DNA of 64,000 nt from Pseudomonas chlororaphis subsp. chlororaphis (GTDB lineage: Bacteria > Pseudomonadota > Gammaproteobacteria > Pseudomonadales > Pseudomonadaceae). Made by a program: the position numbers and the translations under genes. The notes under the pieces are model-generated. The model saw only the letters and a list, made by a program, of their open reading frames with translations. It made no database searches and was not told where the DNA came from. The stretch lies in NCBI RefSeq assembly GCF_003945765.1, contig NZ_CP027712.1:2976001-3040000 (forward strand), read 5' to 3'. Each line of letters begins with the position of its first letter. Position 1 is the first letter of the stretch. This document shows, piece after piece, positions 7,514 to 15,758 of this stretch.

Positions 7514-7895
7514 GAAAGACCGTGACGACGTTGATTTGAGCAGATGTGTACTTGAGTAAATAGTCGTATCTTTGCTCCCCCGCGGACTCATTCCGTCTCT
7601 CGTATTGAATGAAACCAATATGGGCTCTTAGGTCAGGTTGCAACACGTAATGACCTGAACTGACAGTCACCTCCGGAGCTTTAGGGTGTGAGTAGAGACT
7701 CTTGGGTGCTGGCGCGGGTTTGTTGTGAATGACCGCTAACGGCTGTGGATTCAAGCGGGCTAAATTGTCTGCGGATGCCGTAAGACGCTCGGGGCATGAA
7801 CTGCTCAGATACCATTTGAATTTTTGCGGTTGGATGTATAAAAGTGGATGGCGCTGCTTGCAGCGGTTTTAGAGAGGTTCACTGCAGGAGGCATT
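7514..7895. other. Gene-free stretch at left edge of AT-rich island
   Basis: I see no convincing gene, RNA or repeat in these about 380 bases. Composition becomes visibly more A/T-rich from about 7.5 kb onward, marking the left border of the accessory island. The last 30 bases hold AGGAGG, the ribosome site of the next gene. Confidence 0.5.
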
Positions 7896-8393
7896 GTGGA
7901 TACATTCGTATGGTGGCTAGGGTTAGTATCTGCGATAGCTTCAATAGGTAGTGCCATCTGGGCAGGAGTCGAAGCGCGGGCTTCAGCTAGGTCGGCCTCC
8001 AAAGCGGAGCTCATGCGGGATCGAATGGTTAACCATCGATACGTGGCCGAATCCCACCAACTCCTCCAGTCCACACGAGCGATGCTTCAGACGGTTTCTG
8101 CGATAGGCCCATCGTGCATGCAACGTAATCTTCGTGGTCTTGATATCAGAAATATATCTGCACAACTTGTTACTTATTGCACGACGTTAAATGAAAGTAG
8201 CTATCTCTTTGACGGCGGCACCGCCAATCCTGCTATGACGCTGTCAGAAGAGCTTTTGCAAAAGGCAGGAGTCATTGCAGCCGCCCAATCGTTTGAAGAC
8301 GTGACGCTCGCGGGGCGACAGGCTTTTGCAGCAGTAAATTTGTTTCTGCCTAAGATAAAACAAATATCGGATGATCGACGGGAAAATGTGTGA
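7896..8393 (+). CDS. Hypothetical N-terminally membrane-anchored protein, partner of YfbU gene
   Basis: The protein has 165 residues from GTG 7896, chosen because AGGAGG (7886-7891) lies directly before it; ATG 7848 has no ribosome site. One N-terminal membrane helix (about residues 4-22, WWLGLVSAIASIGSAIWAG) is followed by a charged, helical cytoplasmic or periplasmic part with an ASARSASKAELMRDRM segment. I do not recognise a family. The next gene, encoding a YfbU-domain protein, starts nine bases downstream, so the two form an operon. Composition is AT-richer than the chromosome around it, suggesting horizontal acquisition. Confidence 0.6.
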   Translation: MDTFVWWLGLVSAIASIGSAIWAGVEARASARSASKAELMRDRMVNHRYVAESHQLLQSTRAMLQTVSAIGPSCMQRNLRGLDIRNISAQLVTYCTTLNESSYLFDGGTANPAMTLSEELLQKAGVIAAAQSFEDVTLAGRQAFAAVNLFLPKIKQISDDRRENV

Positions 8394-8402
8394 GGGAGTT
8401 CA

Positions 8403-8957
8403 ATGAAACTGACTAATGGTGAACGGCTGATAACGCTGATGCTGTGCGAGTTGTACGACAAGCTGGACGTTGTCGGCGAGGTTGACCCAGACTTTTTACG
8501 CACCGCTATCTATACTGAGAACGAGTGGAGCCTAGCGTGGAAATATCCAGGTATTCCTTTTGAGTCGGGGGAGGAGCCGCCTGAACTGCGAGAAGTACTT
8601 GATATCTTGGAGATGTGGAGCTTTATCGAAGCTTCATACACAGAGCTAAGCGAGGAAGACAAAAGCTCTTTACTAGCTGAAACACAGCCTTTTACAGCAG
8701 CACCAAGATTTCCAGGCTTTGATGGGAACAATGAAGCTGAATACATCAGCATCAGTTCGATACTGATCGACCAGCTTGATCGGTTCCAAGACTTCAGTGG
8801 CAGAGACCTCAACGCTCATATGCCAACATTGGACATGTATCGCAGAATGCTTGCCAAATTCAGAGAGGCGAGAGAAGGCAACTGGGATCCTCTAGGCGTC
8901 GATGAGCTTGAGAGTATTTTGGCTGAAAGAGTACACCCAGAAAACAGAGCTGATTAG
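8403..8957 (+). CDS. YfbU-domain protein
   Basis: The protein has 184 residues starting nine bases after the membrane-protein gene (GAGGGAG before the ATG). It shows the YfbU pattern: MKLTNGERLITLMLCELYDK at the start, LREVLDILEMWSFIEASY in the middle, FPGFDGNNEAEYISI and MYRRMLAKFRE towards the C-terminus. YfbU is a small helical family of unknown molecular function; E. coli YfbU has been linked to cell death in overexpression work. The protein here carries extra acidic segments. The linked membrane anchor is the interesting feature: an effector/sensor pair is conceivable but unproven. Confidence 0.72.
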   Translation: MKLTNGERLITLMLCELYDKLDVVGEVDPDFLRTAIYTENEWSLAWKYPGIPFESGEEPPELREVLDILEMWSFIEASYTELSEEDKSSLLAETQPFTAAPRFPGFDGNNEAEYISISSILIDQLDRFQDFSGRDLNAHMPTLDMYRRMLAKFREAREGNWDPLGVDELESILAERVHPENRAD

Positions 8958-9343
8958 GGCATAGTACTGATCGGCGAATTGTAGTCTCCACCGATGCCAA
9001 GTTGTTCGGTTTATTCAGATAAAAATTCTCAGATGATAGAAAACCCCGCCTAAGCGGGCTGGTGGTTAGATTTGGTGCGGTCTCGTACACCTAATCATCC
9101 TGTCGAGCGCCGATGCACAACACCAAAATGGCCTCGAAAGGTCCACTTGAGTAGAAAGTTACCGGCTAGTAATGACCATTTTCTCTCCATGGTCGGAGTT
9201 GAGGAGTCAAATAGGTCTTAGTCTGATTTTTACCGGTTACAACGTCCAAGCAAGATTGCTGATATTTGATTTTAGTCGCAAAATTAATCGCAGACCAGAT
9301 ATTTATAAGTTTGGTTTTGCCCGCTCTTAGAGGGAAGTCCAAA
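8958..9343. other. Intergenic 386 bases with a hairpin
   Basis: No gene is convincing. The stretch holds a CCCGC-CTAA-GCGGG hairpin (9045-9058) and otherwise AT-rich sequence, presumably containing the promoter of the 9344 gene. The GAGGGA ribosome site of that gene lies at 9330-9335. Confidence 0.5.
9041..9059 (-). terminator. Possible minus-strand intrinsic terminator
   Basis: Read on the minus strand, GCCCGC and GCGGG(G) form a stem with a TTAG loop followed by TTTT. There is no convincing minus-strand gene to terminate, so it may be a bidirectional terminator for the YfbU operon or a relic of a mobile element. Confidence 0.35.
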
Positions 9344-10519
9344 GTGAAGAATCCGACTTTTGATACAGATGATGATTTCGTGTTTAACGCTTGCGTGGGC
9401 AACAATGGATGGGTAGATCACTCAACGTACTCTGATGGCTTTGACGAAGCTGTTACCGATCTGTGTCAGGCAGTATTCAACGGAGGGACTATAGACACTC
9501 TGATCTATCCGATAGTTTTTTGCGCTCGCCATAGAATTGAACTTTTCATCAAGTCCCAGTTGAGACGCATTGGTCATATTCGGAGTGGAATATCTGTTCC
9601 AGACGAGAAAATTATCAAAACACATAACCTCCAAGTTTTGTGGAATCTGTTTGAGGATATGACTAAGCAGTGCGATAAGCGATATGCTGAGTTGGTTGAT
9701 AAATGCACACCCACCGTAATGGATTTTTTTGCAACGGACCCAGTCGGAGAAACCTTCCGATATCCATACTCTCAAGATGGCATTAAGCACCTCAAGGATC
9801 AGTCCATTATCGGACTACGTCGCTTTACCAAATCATACACGACCCTTACTGAGTTAATGGAAAAAATAGAGGAGCTTTCAGATTTTCTCTACGGAGAATA
9901 TGCAACAGCTACGTACACAAAATCTTTATCTAGAAGTGATCTTGAATATATCGCCAAACTCCTTCCGGCTCGCGAAGCATGGGCTGATCCCGCAGGTACA
10001 TTTGATGCTGTGAAACAGAATGTTCTTTCTAATTACGGTATCGGTTCGCGTGAGTACAGCGAAGCACTCAATGTAATCCAGAAGCACAGAGAATTTTCGG
10101 GCTACCTAGGAATGGATAACTCTATTCCGAACTGTAATCCAGAAAAACTTCGCGAAATATTTAGGCTGCGCACGAATATCAATCGGTTCTCGAATGGCAT
10201 GAAAGATATTTTTAATTCGGGGTATTTACAGTCTAGAGCGAAATACATGGAGTATTTGGAGGGCAATTTTAGTGCTGAAGAGCTTGCGAGTTTGCTTGCC
10301 TTGTACGAGTTGGGCTCTTCCCGTGGCTACTATTCTGAACGTTACGATGCGCTTTACTCCGATAACTTGATGGAGGTGCAACATAATAAGCGCGAGCAGA
10401 TGGATTACATCATAAGTAGAGGCCTGATTGAAGATAGGTCTAATTTTGCGCTGCGTAAAATGAATCAAATTAGCATTCTTGCGGAGTTGGCTATTACGGA
10501 GCCTCCAGCCAACACGTAG
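9344..10519 (+). CDS. Hypothetical helical protein with HEPN-like motif
   Basis: The protein has 391 residues. The start is GTG 9344, eight bases after AGGGA (9331-9335). An upstream in-frame TTG at 9266 lacks a ribosome site. It is soluble, mostly helical by composition and rich in charged residues, without signal peptide. Residues about 56-100 carry YPIVFCARHRIELFIK and later HNLQVLW (H94). That spacing of Arg/His, Glu-Leu and a distant His-x-Leu resembles N-terminal parts of HEPN-like proteins found in defence and toxin systems; this is only a resemblance by eye. No other domain is recognisable. AT-rich composition matches its neighbours in the island. Confidence 0.55.
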   Translation: MKNPTFDTDDDFVFNACVGNNGWVDHSTYSDGFDEAVTDLCQAVFNGGTIDTLIYPIVFCARHRIELFIKSQLRRIGHIRSGISVPDEKIIKTHNLQVLWNLFEDMTKQCDKRYAELVDKCTPTVMDFFATDPVGETFRYPYSQDGIKHLKDQSIIGLRRFTKSYTTLTELMEKIEELSDFLYGEYATATYTKSLSRSDLEYIAKLLPAREAWADPAGTFDAVKQNVLSNYGIGSREYSEALNVIQKHREFSGYLGMDNSIPNCNPEKLREIFRLRTNINRFSNGMKDIFNSGYLQSRAKYMEYLEGNFSAEELASLLALYELGSSRGYYSERYDALYSDNLMEVQHNKREQMDYIISRGLIEDRSNFALRKMNQISILAELAITEPPANT

Positions 10520-10637
10520 AGCATCGAGGTCGGCGATACCGTGAACAATCAGTAGCCGCACATATTCGACTGCTTGCGTCAAGCAAGTGAGGCTCGCTTC
10601 GGCAAATTCGAATTCATCAAATCAGGCTTGAATAGTT

Positions 10638-12977
10638 ATGGACGAAGAAGAACGGAAAAAGGTCGCTGGCTTTCTGTTGAGGAGCATGGAGGCCACCGCC
10701 GCCCGTATGCGCGAGCTAATTGTTTTAATGCCGCCGCATGATCTGCTCGGATACATTTACGCCCAGTACATGATGAAAGCGATGTCAGACCAAAGCATTG
10801 CTGAGGGGAAGAGGCAGCACGAAGCGGATGCTCCGTCTGATCTGATTAACCAAAATCAATTCCTGTTGGAGTATGTGCACGCGGTTCTAGCATCAGATGT
10901 GGCCCCTGCGGACGTGACATTTGACGAAGTCCAGTGCGCCGAACTGTTTGAGCTTTCCAGCGAACTGCGAGAGCAGGCAATGCTTTTCGCCGTGGTCTCA
11001 TCAGCCGGCACTAAAGATGGTGTCTTCGGCCCAGACACAGCTGACATTGAATTCCGCGCGAAATCCACCTGGGTCATGTTACGCGGGAACCGCTACCAAG
11101 TCCTGGAAGGCGAGTTTTACCGCTATGTTCTGGCACCTCACGATGATGTTTTGAAGGAAGTATACGGCGTCAGCTCTGCCGATATTGCTGAAGGTCTCCA
11201 GGCCATGGCTAACGCCACGCGTTCTGGGCATGCCGGCGCTGTCTCGGTGATGATGAACCAATTCGAAGCGGCACAGGCATTCGCTAAGGCACAGGGAAAG
11301 GCCCTAGAACAAGTTATGGAGGCATGGCTTGAGGCGAATTCCGAACAAACGGAATCTGCTAGGCAAGCGATGGAGGACATGTTTCGGGGCGGCATTGCCA
11401 ATGTGAGTCGACACACAAAGCTGCCGTCGATACTACTGGGGGATCTAGCGTACCAACGTGGAGAAGAAACTGAGTTCTTTGCAGCGGGTGATTTCGCGGG
11501 GACACCCTACCGGACACTACCCGCCCGGAAGAAACCATTAATCCAGCTTGAATCGGACTACTACGCCGTCGATCCATGCTTCACCCGCGATGCGGGGTAT
11601 CGTGCACTTCTCTACAACCTCCTTCAGAGAAAGTCGGACTACAAGAAGACCTTCGAAAATCGGCAGAAGACGATGAGCGAAGTTGCCTTCGCCGACATCC
11701 TGACCGCCCAGCTTCCCGGTGCTGCAGTATTCCAAGAGGTCTACTACAAAGATCCTGCCAGCAAGAAGTGGTCCGAAAACGACACCCTAATTCTGGTCGA
11801 TGACGTACTGTTCCTGGTTGAAGCCAAGGCTGGCGCGGCCGCGACCATCGCATCTCCAGCGCATGATTTCGGCCGCCATGCCCAGTCCGTGCAGGACTTG
11901 GTACTCAAGGCCTACAAGCAATGTGAGCGTTTTTTCAATTATCTTAATTCTGCGGATGAGGTGCAGCTCTATCACCTAGTGGACGGCAAATACGAAGAGT
12001 GCGGCCGTGTCCGCCGCTCCAACTACCGTGTGATGGTGCCGATTGGGCTGACGGTCGAGTCGTTCTCTCCCTTCTCGGCGTACTGCAAGGAACTGCCGCA
12101 GATTGAGCCGCTACTTGGGAAGCATGCCTTCGTTTCGCTGTCTATCGACGACCTGTTCGTGCTCAAGCGATTCTTGCCCACACCAGGCGAGTTCGTCCAC
12201 TACATGGAGGTACGGCAATCTGTGGCGGGGAAACGCCGAGCTCATATCTTCGATGAGTTCGACCATCTGGGGGCGTACCTGAAGAAGAACCGTTTTGATC
12301 AGGATATTGCCGACCAGCTAAAGGGGGGCAAGGTGGACATCCTCATCTGGGACGGCATGAGCGACATCGTCGACAAGAGTTTCGAGGGTGAAGACTGGGA
12401 AAGCAGGCCTTTACCGAAGCAGGACTTCCCAGAGGAGGTGCTGAAGTTGCTTGGAGCGCTCGACGCGACCCGAACAAGCGGATGGCTTTCAGCAGAGAGC
12501 CATATCCGTGATTTGGGAGGGGAAGGACGGAGTAATCTGGCTAATATGTTGTCCGACCTTCGCCAAACCCTGAACCAACATCCCGCGCGCTACTTTATTC
12601 TGTCCGGGGATGGCGACCCGTTCTTCGTTTGGCTTCAACAACACGGCCATCAAATTGACTGGATTGGGGTGAATGACAAGGCCAGCGCAGCGGCGTTGGC
12701 TGTCAAGGCGGCTAATGTCATCGGTGTTGTAGTAGAGGTTAGTGCCGCTGGGACCTACCACCGTGCGCAGTCTTTCGTGATCCACATACCGACAGTGCGA
12801 ACGGAAGAAAATGACCATATCTACGAAGATGCCGCGCGAATGGCTCGGCCCTCGCGGGCGGTGAATCTCAATCAGCCGAAAAATGTCATCCCTCCCTTGA
12901 ATATCAAAAAGCCTGGGCGGAATGATCTGTGTCCGTGCGGCAGTGGCGCAAAGTTCAAAAAGTGTCACGGCCGTTAA
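10638..12977 (+). CDS. Large protein with PD-(D/E)xK-like nuclease core and C-terminal SEC-C zinc motif
   Basis: The protein has 779 residues. The first ~340 residues are helical and unassigned. At about residues 370-400 the segment SENDTLILVDDVLFLVEAKAG has the layout of a restriction-endonuclease-like core: an Asp-containing strand, then E-A-K in the next strand (E about 395, K about 397). The C-terminal 21 residues end PGRNDLCPCGSGAKFKKCHGR, a canonical SEC-C metal-binding motif (C-x-C-x8-C-H). Nuclease/SEC-C combinations are seen among uncharacterised accessory proteins. It is the last gene of the AT-rich island, 118 bases after the HEPN-like gene. A role in defence is plausible but inferred. 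ATG 10638 has only a weak ribosome site. Confidence 0.65.
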   Translation: MDEEERKKVAGFLLRSMEATAARMRELIVLMPPHDLLGYIYAQYMMKAMSDQSIAEGKRQHEADAPSDLINQNQFLLEYVHAVLASDVAPADVTFDEVQCAELFELSSELREQAMLFAVVSSAGTKDGVFGPDTADIEFRAKSTWVMLRGNRYQVLEGEFYRYVLAPHDDVLKEVYGVSSADIAEGLQAMANATRSGHAGAVSVMMNQFEAAQAFAKAQGKALEQVMEAWLEANSEQTESARQAMEDMFRGGIANVSRHTKLPSILLGDLAYQRGEETEFFAAGDFAGTPYRTLPARKKPLIQLESDYYAVDPCFTRDAGYRALLYNLLQRKSDYKKTFENRQKTMSEVAFADILTAQLPGAAVFQEVYYKDPASKKWSENDTLILVDDVLFLVEAKAGAAATIASPAHDFGRHAQSVQDLVLKAYKQCERFFNYLNSADEVQLYHLVDGKYEECGRVRRSNYRVMVPIGLTVESFSPFSAYCKELPQIEPLLGKHAFVSLSIDDLFVLKRFLPTPGEFVHYMEVRQSVAGKRRAHIFDEFDHLGAYLKKNRFDQDIADQLKGGKVDILIWDGMSDIVDKSFEGEDWESRPLPKQDFPEEVLKLLGALDATRTSGWLSAESHIRDLGGEGRSNLANMLSDLRQTLNQHPARYFILSGDGDPFFVWLQQHGHQIDWIGVNDKASAAALAVKAANVIGVVVEVSAAGTYHRAQSFVIHIPTVRTEENDHIYEDAARMARPSRAVNLNQPKNVIPPLNIKKPGRNDLCPCGSGAKFKKCHGR

Positions 12978-13234
12978 GTTGATCGAGACCTGTTACGTTA
13001 TTGGGCGGCCTTTATGTCAGCTTCGACGGTCAAGTTTGGGGTGTTCCTGTTAATAGCAGCCATTCAGAACTCTTACTTCGACCGTTAGCTGAGATGGCCA
13101 GTTGTTCCACTTTCAAGCTGGCGTTGAGGTGGGTGTCTATCCGCGCAAAAGCACACTGACAGCCAAAGACATAACGACTAAAAGCACGGATACCCAGGCC
13201 CCACCCCACCCAAATACCCGCCCCCCGTTTTTTG
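12978..13234. other. Right border of accessory island, no gene seen
   Basis: This stretch separates the AT-richer island from the GC-rich catabolic operon encoded on the other strand. No gene, tRNA, direct-repeat attachment site or integrase was recognised, so how the island arrived is not visible in this window. Confidence 0.4.
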
Positions 13235-14230
13235 TCACTCCAACCCAAACAAGCGCTGCGCATTCCCCCGCCCAATCTTCTCCCTATCGTTCTCACTGAT
13301 CAGCGCCTGATCAAACCAGTTACTCGCCGTCGCCATGCTTTCATACGGGTAATCCGCCGAAAACAGCACACGATCGACCCCAATTTCGCTGATGGCATCC
13401 AGCAAACCCTTGGTGTGGAAGTGGCCGGCGGTGGTCAGGTAGAAGTTGTGGCTGAAGTAGTGGCTGACCGGTTTTTTCGCGTTGCCCAGGCCTTCGCCTT
13501 CGCGTTGCATGTGCAGGCGGTGTTCCAGGCGCGGCAGCATCAGTGGCAGGCCTTCGGCGAGGTGGCCGAGGATGAGGGTCAGGTTGGGGAAGCGGTCGAA
13601 CAGGCCACTGAGCATCAGGCGGATCGCGTGGGTGGCGGTTTCATGGGCGAAGCCCCAGGCCGAGCCGACCAGGGATGGGTAACCCTCGTAGATCCGCCGT
13701 TGGCTTGGCAGCGGTTCGCGTGGGTGCAGGTAGACCGGCACGTTGAGCGCCGCGACGCGCTCCCAGAATTCCCATACCGGCGGTTCGTCCAGGTACTGCG
13801 CGGTATCGGCGTTGCCGATGTTGGTGTAGCCGTTGATCAGTGCCCCGACCATGCCGTAATCCTTTACCGCACGTTCCAGTTCGTCCGCCGCGGCCCTGGG
13901 CGATTGCAGGGCCACCGTGGCGAAGGCCTTGAAGCGTTGCGGGTGGCGGGCGACGAACTGCTCGGTGATCTGCTCGTTGGTGCGTTGCGCGAAGGCGATG
14001 GCCTGGCGTGGATCGAGCAGCGACTGGGCACCGGGGGAGGTGAGGGACAGGATGGCGAGGTCGATGCCATTGCGGTCCATATCGGCGATGCGCTGGTCGC
14101 TGTCCAGCAGGCGCCTTTCCACATCCGCCATATAGGCCCGGCCATTGCGCGTGGCTTCGCCGGAAGCATCCCACAGGCTGTTGTTCAGCTCGGTGCTGAC
14201 GTGTTCCTCGAGTACGATTTTGCCTTTCAT
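13235..14230 (-). CDS. Amidohydrolase-2 family enzyme, gamma-resorcylate-decarboxylase-like
   Basis: The protein has 331 residues. The N-terminus MKGKIVLEEHVS carries the E8-x-H10 metal ligands typical of 2,6-dihydroxybenzoate (gamma-resorcylate) decarboxylases and related amidohydrolase-2 (ACMSD-like) enzymes. Further ligand candidates are the His in VYLHPREP, the His in LILGHLAEG and the Asp in LFSADYPYE. The family catalyses metal-dependent non-oxidative decarboxylation or hydrolysis of aromatic acids. It is the last gene of a minus-strand operon after an aldehyde dehydrogenase and a GMC oxidoreductase. The combination suggests oxidation of an aromatic alcohol/aldehyde to an acid, then decarboxylation; the substrate is unknown. 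Confidence 0.8.
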   Translation of the reverse strand: MKGKIVLEEHVSTELNNSLWDASGEATRNGRAYMADVERRLLDSDQRIADMDRNGIDLAILSLTSPGAQSLLDPRQAIAFAQRTNEQITEQFVARHPQRFKAFATVALQSPRAAADELERAVKDYGMVGALINGYTNIGNADTAQYLDEPPVWEFWERVAALNVPVYLHPREPLPSQRRIYEGYPSLVGSAWGFAHETATHAIRLMLSGLFDRFPNLTLILGHLAEGLPLMLPRLEHRLHMQREGEGLGNAKKPVSHYFSHNFYLTTAGHFHTKGLLDAISEIGVDRVLFSADYPYESMATASNWFDQALISENDREKIGRGNAQRLFGLE

Positions 14231-14287
14231 GCTGATGTAGCCTCTTTAAGGATAAACAGGTACGTAGCGCATCAAACTCGGTCTGGC

Positions 14288-15742
14288 CTAGGCCTCGGCG
14301 GTGGACAGGCTGATGTGTTTGTATTCGATGAAATCGTCGATCGCCGCGACGCCGTTCAGGCGGCCCAGGCCGGACTGGCGATAACCGCCTTCCTCGAATT
14401 CGTCGTAGACCTTGGCCCAGTCGTTGATCCACACGGTGCCGGCCTGCACCTTGCGCGCCACGCGCAGCGAGCGCTTGGTGTCGCGGGTCCAGATGGCGGC
14501 CGCCAGGCCGTATTCGCTGTCGTTGGCCAGGGCCACGGCTTCGGCTTCTGTATCGAAGACTTGCAGGGTCAGCACCGGGCCGAAGGTTTCCTGTTGCACG
14601 ATGTCCAGCTTCGAGTCGCTGACTTGCAGCAGGGTCGGGCGGTAGAAGGCGCCGTTGGCCAGCTCGCCTTCGGTGATGGGGCCGCCGCGCACTATGACCT
14701 TGGCGCCGGCGGCGATTGCCGCTTCAACCGTTTGATCGACCCGCTGCACGTTGGCCTTGTCGATCAAGGGGCCCATGTCGCTGCGCGGGTCGGACGCCGG
14801 GCCGACCCGCACTGCTTGCAGGCGTGCGGCCAGGCGCTCGCGCAGTTGCTCGGCGATGCCGCGCTGCACCAGCAGCCGCGAGCCGGTCATGCAGAACTGC
14901 CCGGCGAACACGGTCAGGGCTTTTTCCAGGACCGGCAGGGCGGCGTCGAGGTCGGCGTCGTCGAACACTAGGTGCGGGGTCTTGCCGCCCAGCTCCAGGC
15001 CGAAGCGCTTGAGCGACTGAGCGCCCACCGCGGAAATCGCGCGGCCGGTGGCGGAGGAACCGGTGAAGCTGATGATCGGCACCTGGGGCGAGGCGATCAG
15101 CCGGCGCGAGCCTTCGCCGCCGGACTCGGTGAACAGGTTGATCACCCCGCGCGGCAGGGAAGGCGCCTCGGACATGACCCTGGCCAGCAGGGCGTTGGTC
15201 TGCGCGGTCTGCGCCGGCATCTTGATCACCACCGTGGTGCCGGCGGCCAGGGCCGGTGCCAGCGAGCGCACCATCAGCACCACCGGCGAGTTCCACGGCA
15301 CGATGATGCCGGCCACGCCCATCGGCTCGCGCAGCACGATGGACAGCACGTCGGGGCGCGGGGTGCCGCTGTGGCCGCGTTCGGTGCGGGTCAGCGCCGC
15401 GTAGTAGCGCAGCTTGGAGGGCACCATGCTGACTTCGAAGCGGGCTTCGGGCTTGATCTTGCCGTTCTCCAGCGCCAGTTGCTCGATCAGCGCCTCGCTG
15501 TGGCGCTCGAATGCGGCGGCCAGCTCGTCGAGGACCCGGGCGCGCAACGCGCTGTCGTCGCTCCAGCCACTGTTGAAGGCGCGCACGGCCGCGGCGATGG
15601 CCGCATCGGCCTCGGCGGCGCCGCCATCGGCGTAGTGGCCGATGACCTTGGAGGTGGCCGGGTCGATGGAATCGCGGTGTTCGGTCGAATCGACCCAGGC
15701 GCCGTCGATCCAGTGTTGGGCAGCGGTGTTTTGCGTGGTCAT
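14288..15742 (-). CDS. NAD(P)-dependent aldehyde dehydrogenase
   Basis: The protein has 484 residues from the ATG at 15742 (GGAGA about nine bases upstream), starting MTTQNTAAQHWIDGAW. The aldehyde dehydrogenase superfamily signatures are present: the Glu in GLELGGKTPHLVF and the catalytic Cys in FAGQFCMTGSR, plus the cofactor-loop FTGSSATGRAI and WNSPVVL. It oxidises an aldehyde to a carboxylate in the cytoplasm. It begins 16 bases after the GMC oxidoreductase stop and precedes the amidohydrolase by 57 bases, so it should oxidise the aldehyde made by the former and supply an acid to the latter. Closest functional group by motif: benzaldehyde/vanillin-type dehydrogenases; this is an inference. 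Confidence 0.88.
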   Translation of the reverse strand: MTTQNTAAQHWIDGAWVDSTEHRDSIDPATSKVIGHYADGGAAEADAAIAAAVRAFNSGWSDDSALRARVLDELAAAFERHSEALIEQLALENGKIKPEARFEVSMVPSKLRYYAALTRTERGHSGTPRPDVLSIVLREPMGVAGIIVPWNSPVVLMVRSLAPALAAGTTVVIKMPAQTAQTNALLARVMSEAPSLPRGVINLFTESGGEGSRRLIASPQVPIISFTGSSATGRAISAVGAQSLKRFGLELGGKTPHLVFDDADLDAALPVLEKALTVFAGQFCMTGSRLLVQRGIAEQLRERLAARLQAVRVGPASDPRSDMGPLIDKANVQRVDQTVEAAIAAGAKVIVRGGPITEGELANGAFYRPTLLQVSDSKLDIVQQETFGPVLTLQVFDTEAEAVALANDSEYGLAAAIWTRDTKRSLRVARKVQAGTVWINDWAKVYDEFEEGGYRQSGLGRLNGVAAIDDFIEYKHISLSTAEA

Positions 15743-15758
15743 GGCAGTGTTCTCCACA

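Noticed and set aside
9060..9150. Possible minus-strand tRNA ending in CCACCA before the hairpin at 9041-9059
   Set aside because: The preceding 75 bases lack a T-loop, anticodon stem and acceptor pairing, so it is not a tRNA.
13232..14971. Long plus-strand open frame of 579 codons opposite the amidohydrolase and aldehyde dehydrogenase genes
   Set aside because: Its translation is rich in Gln/Val/Gly/His repeats typical of antisense frames in GC-rich DNA, while the minus-strand proteins have clear family motifs.
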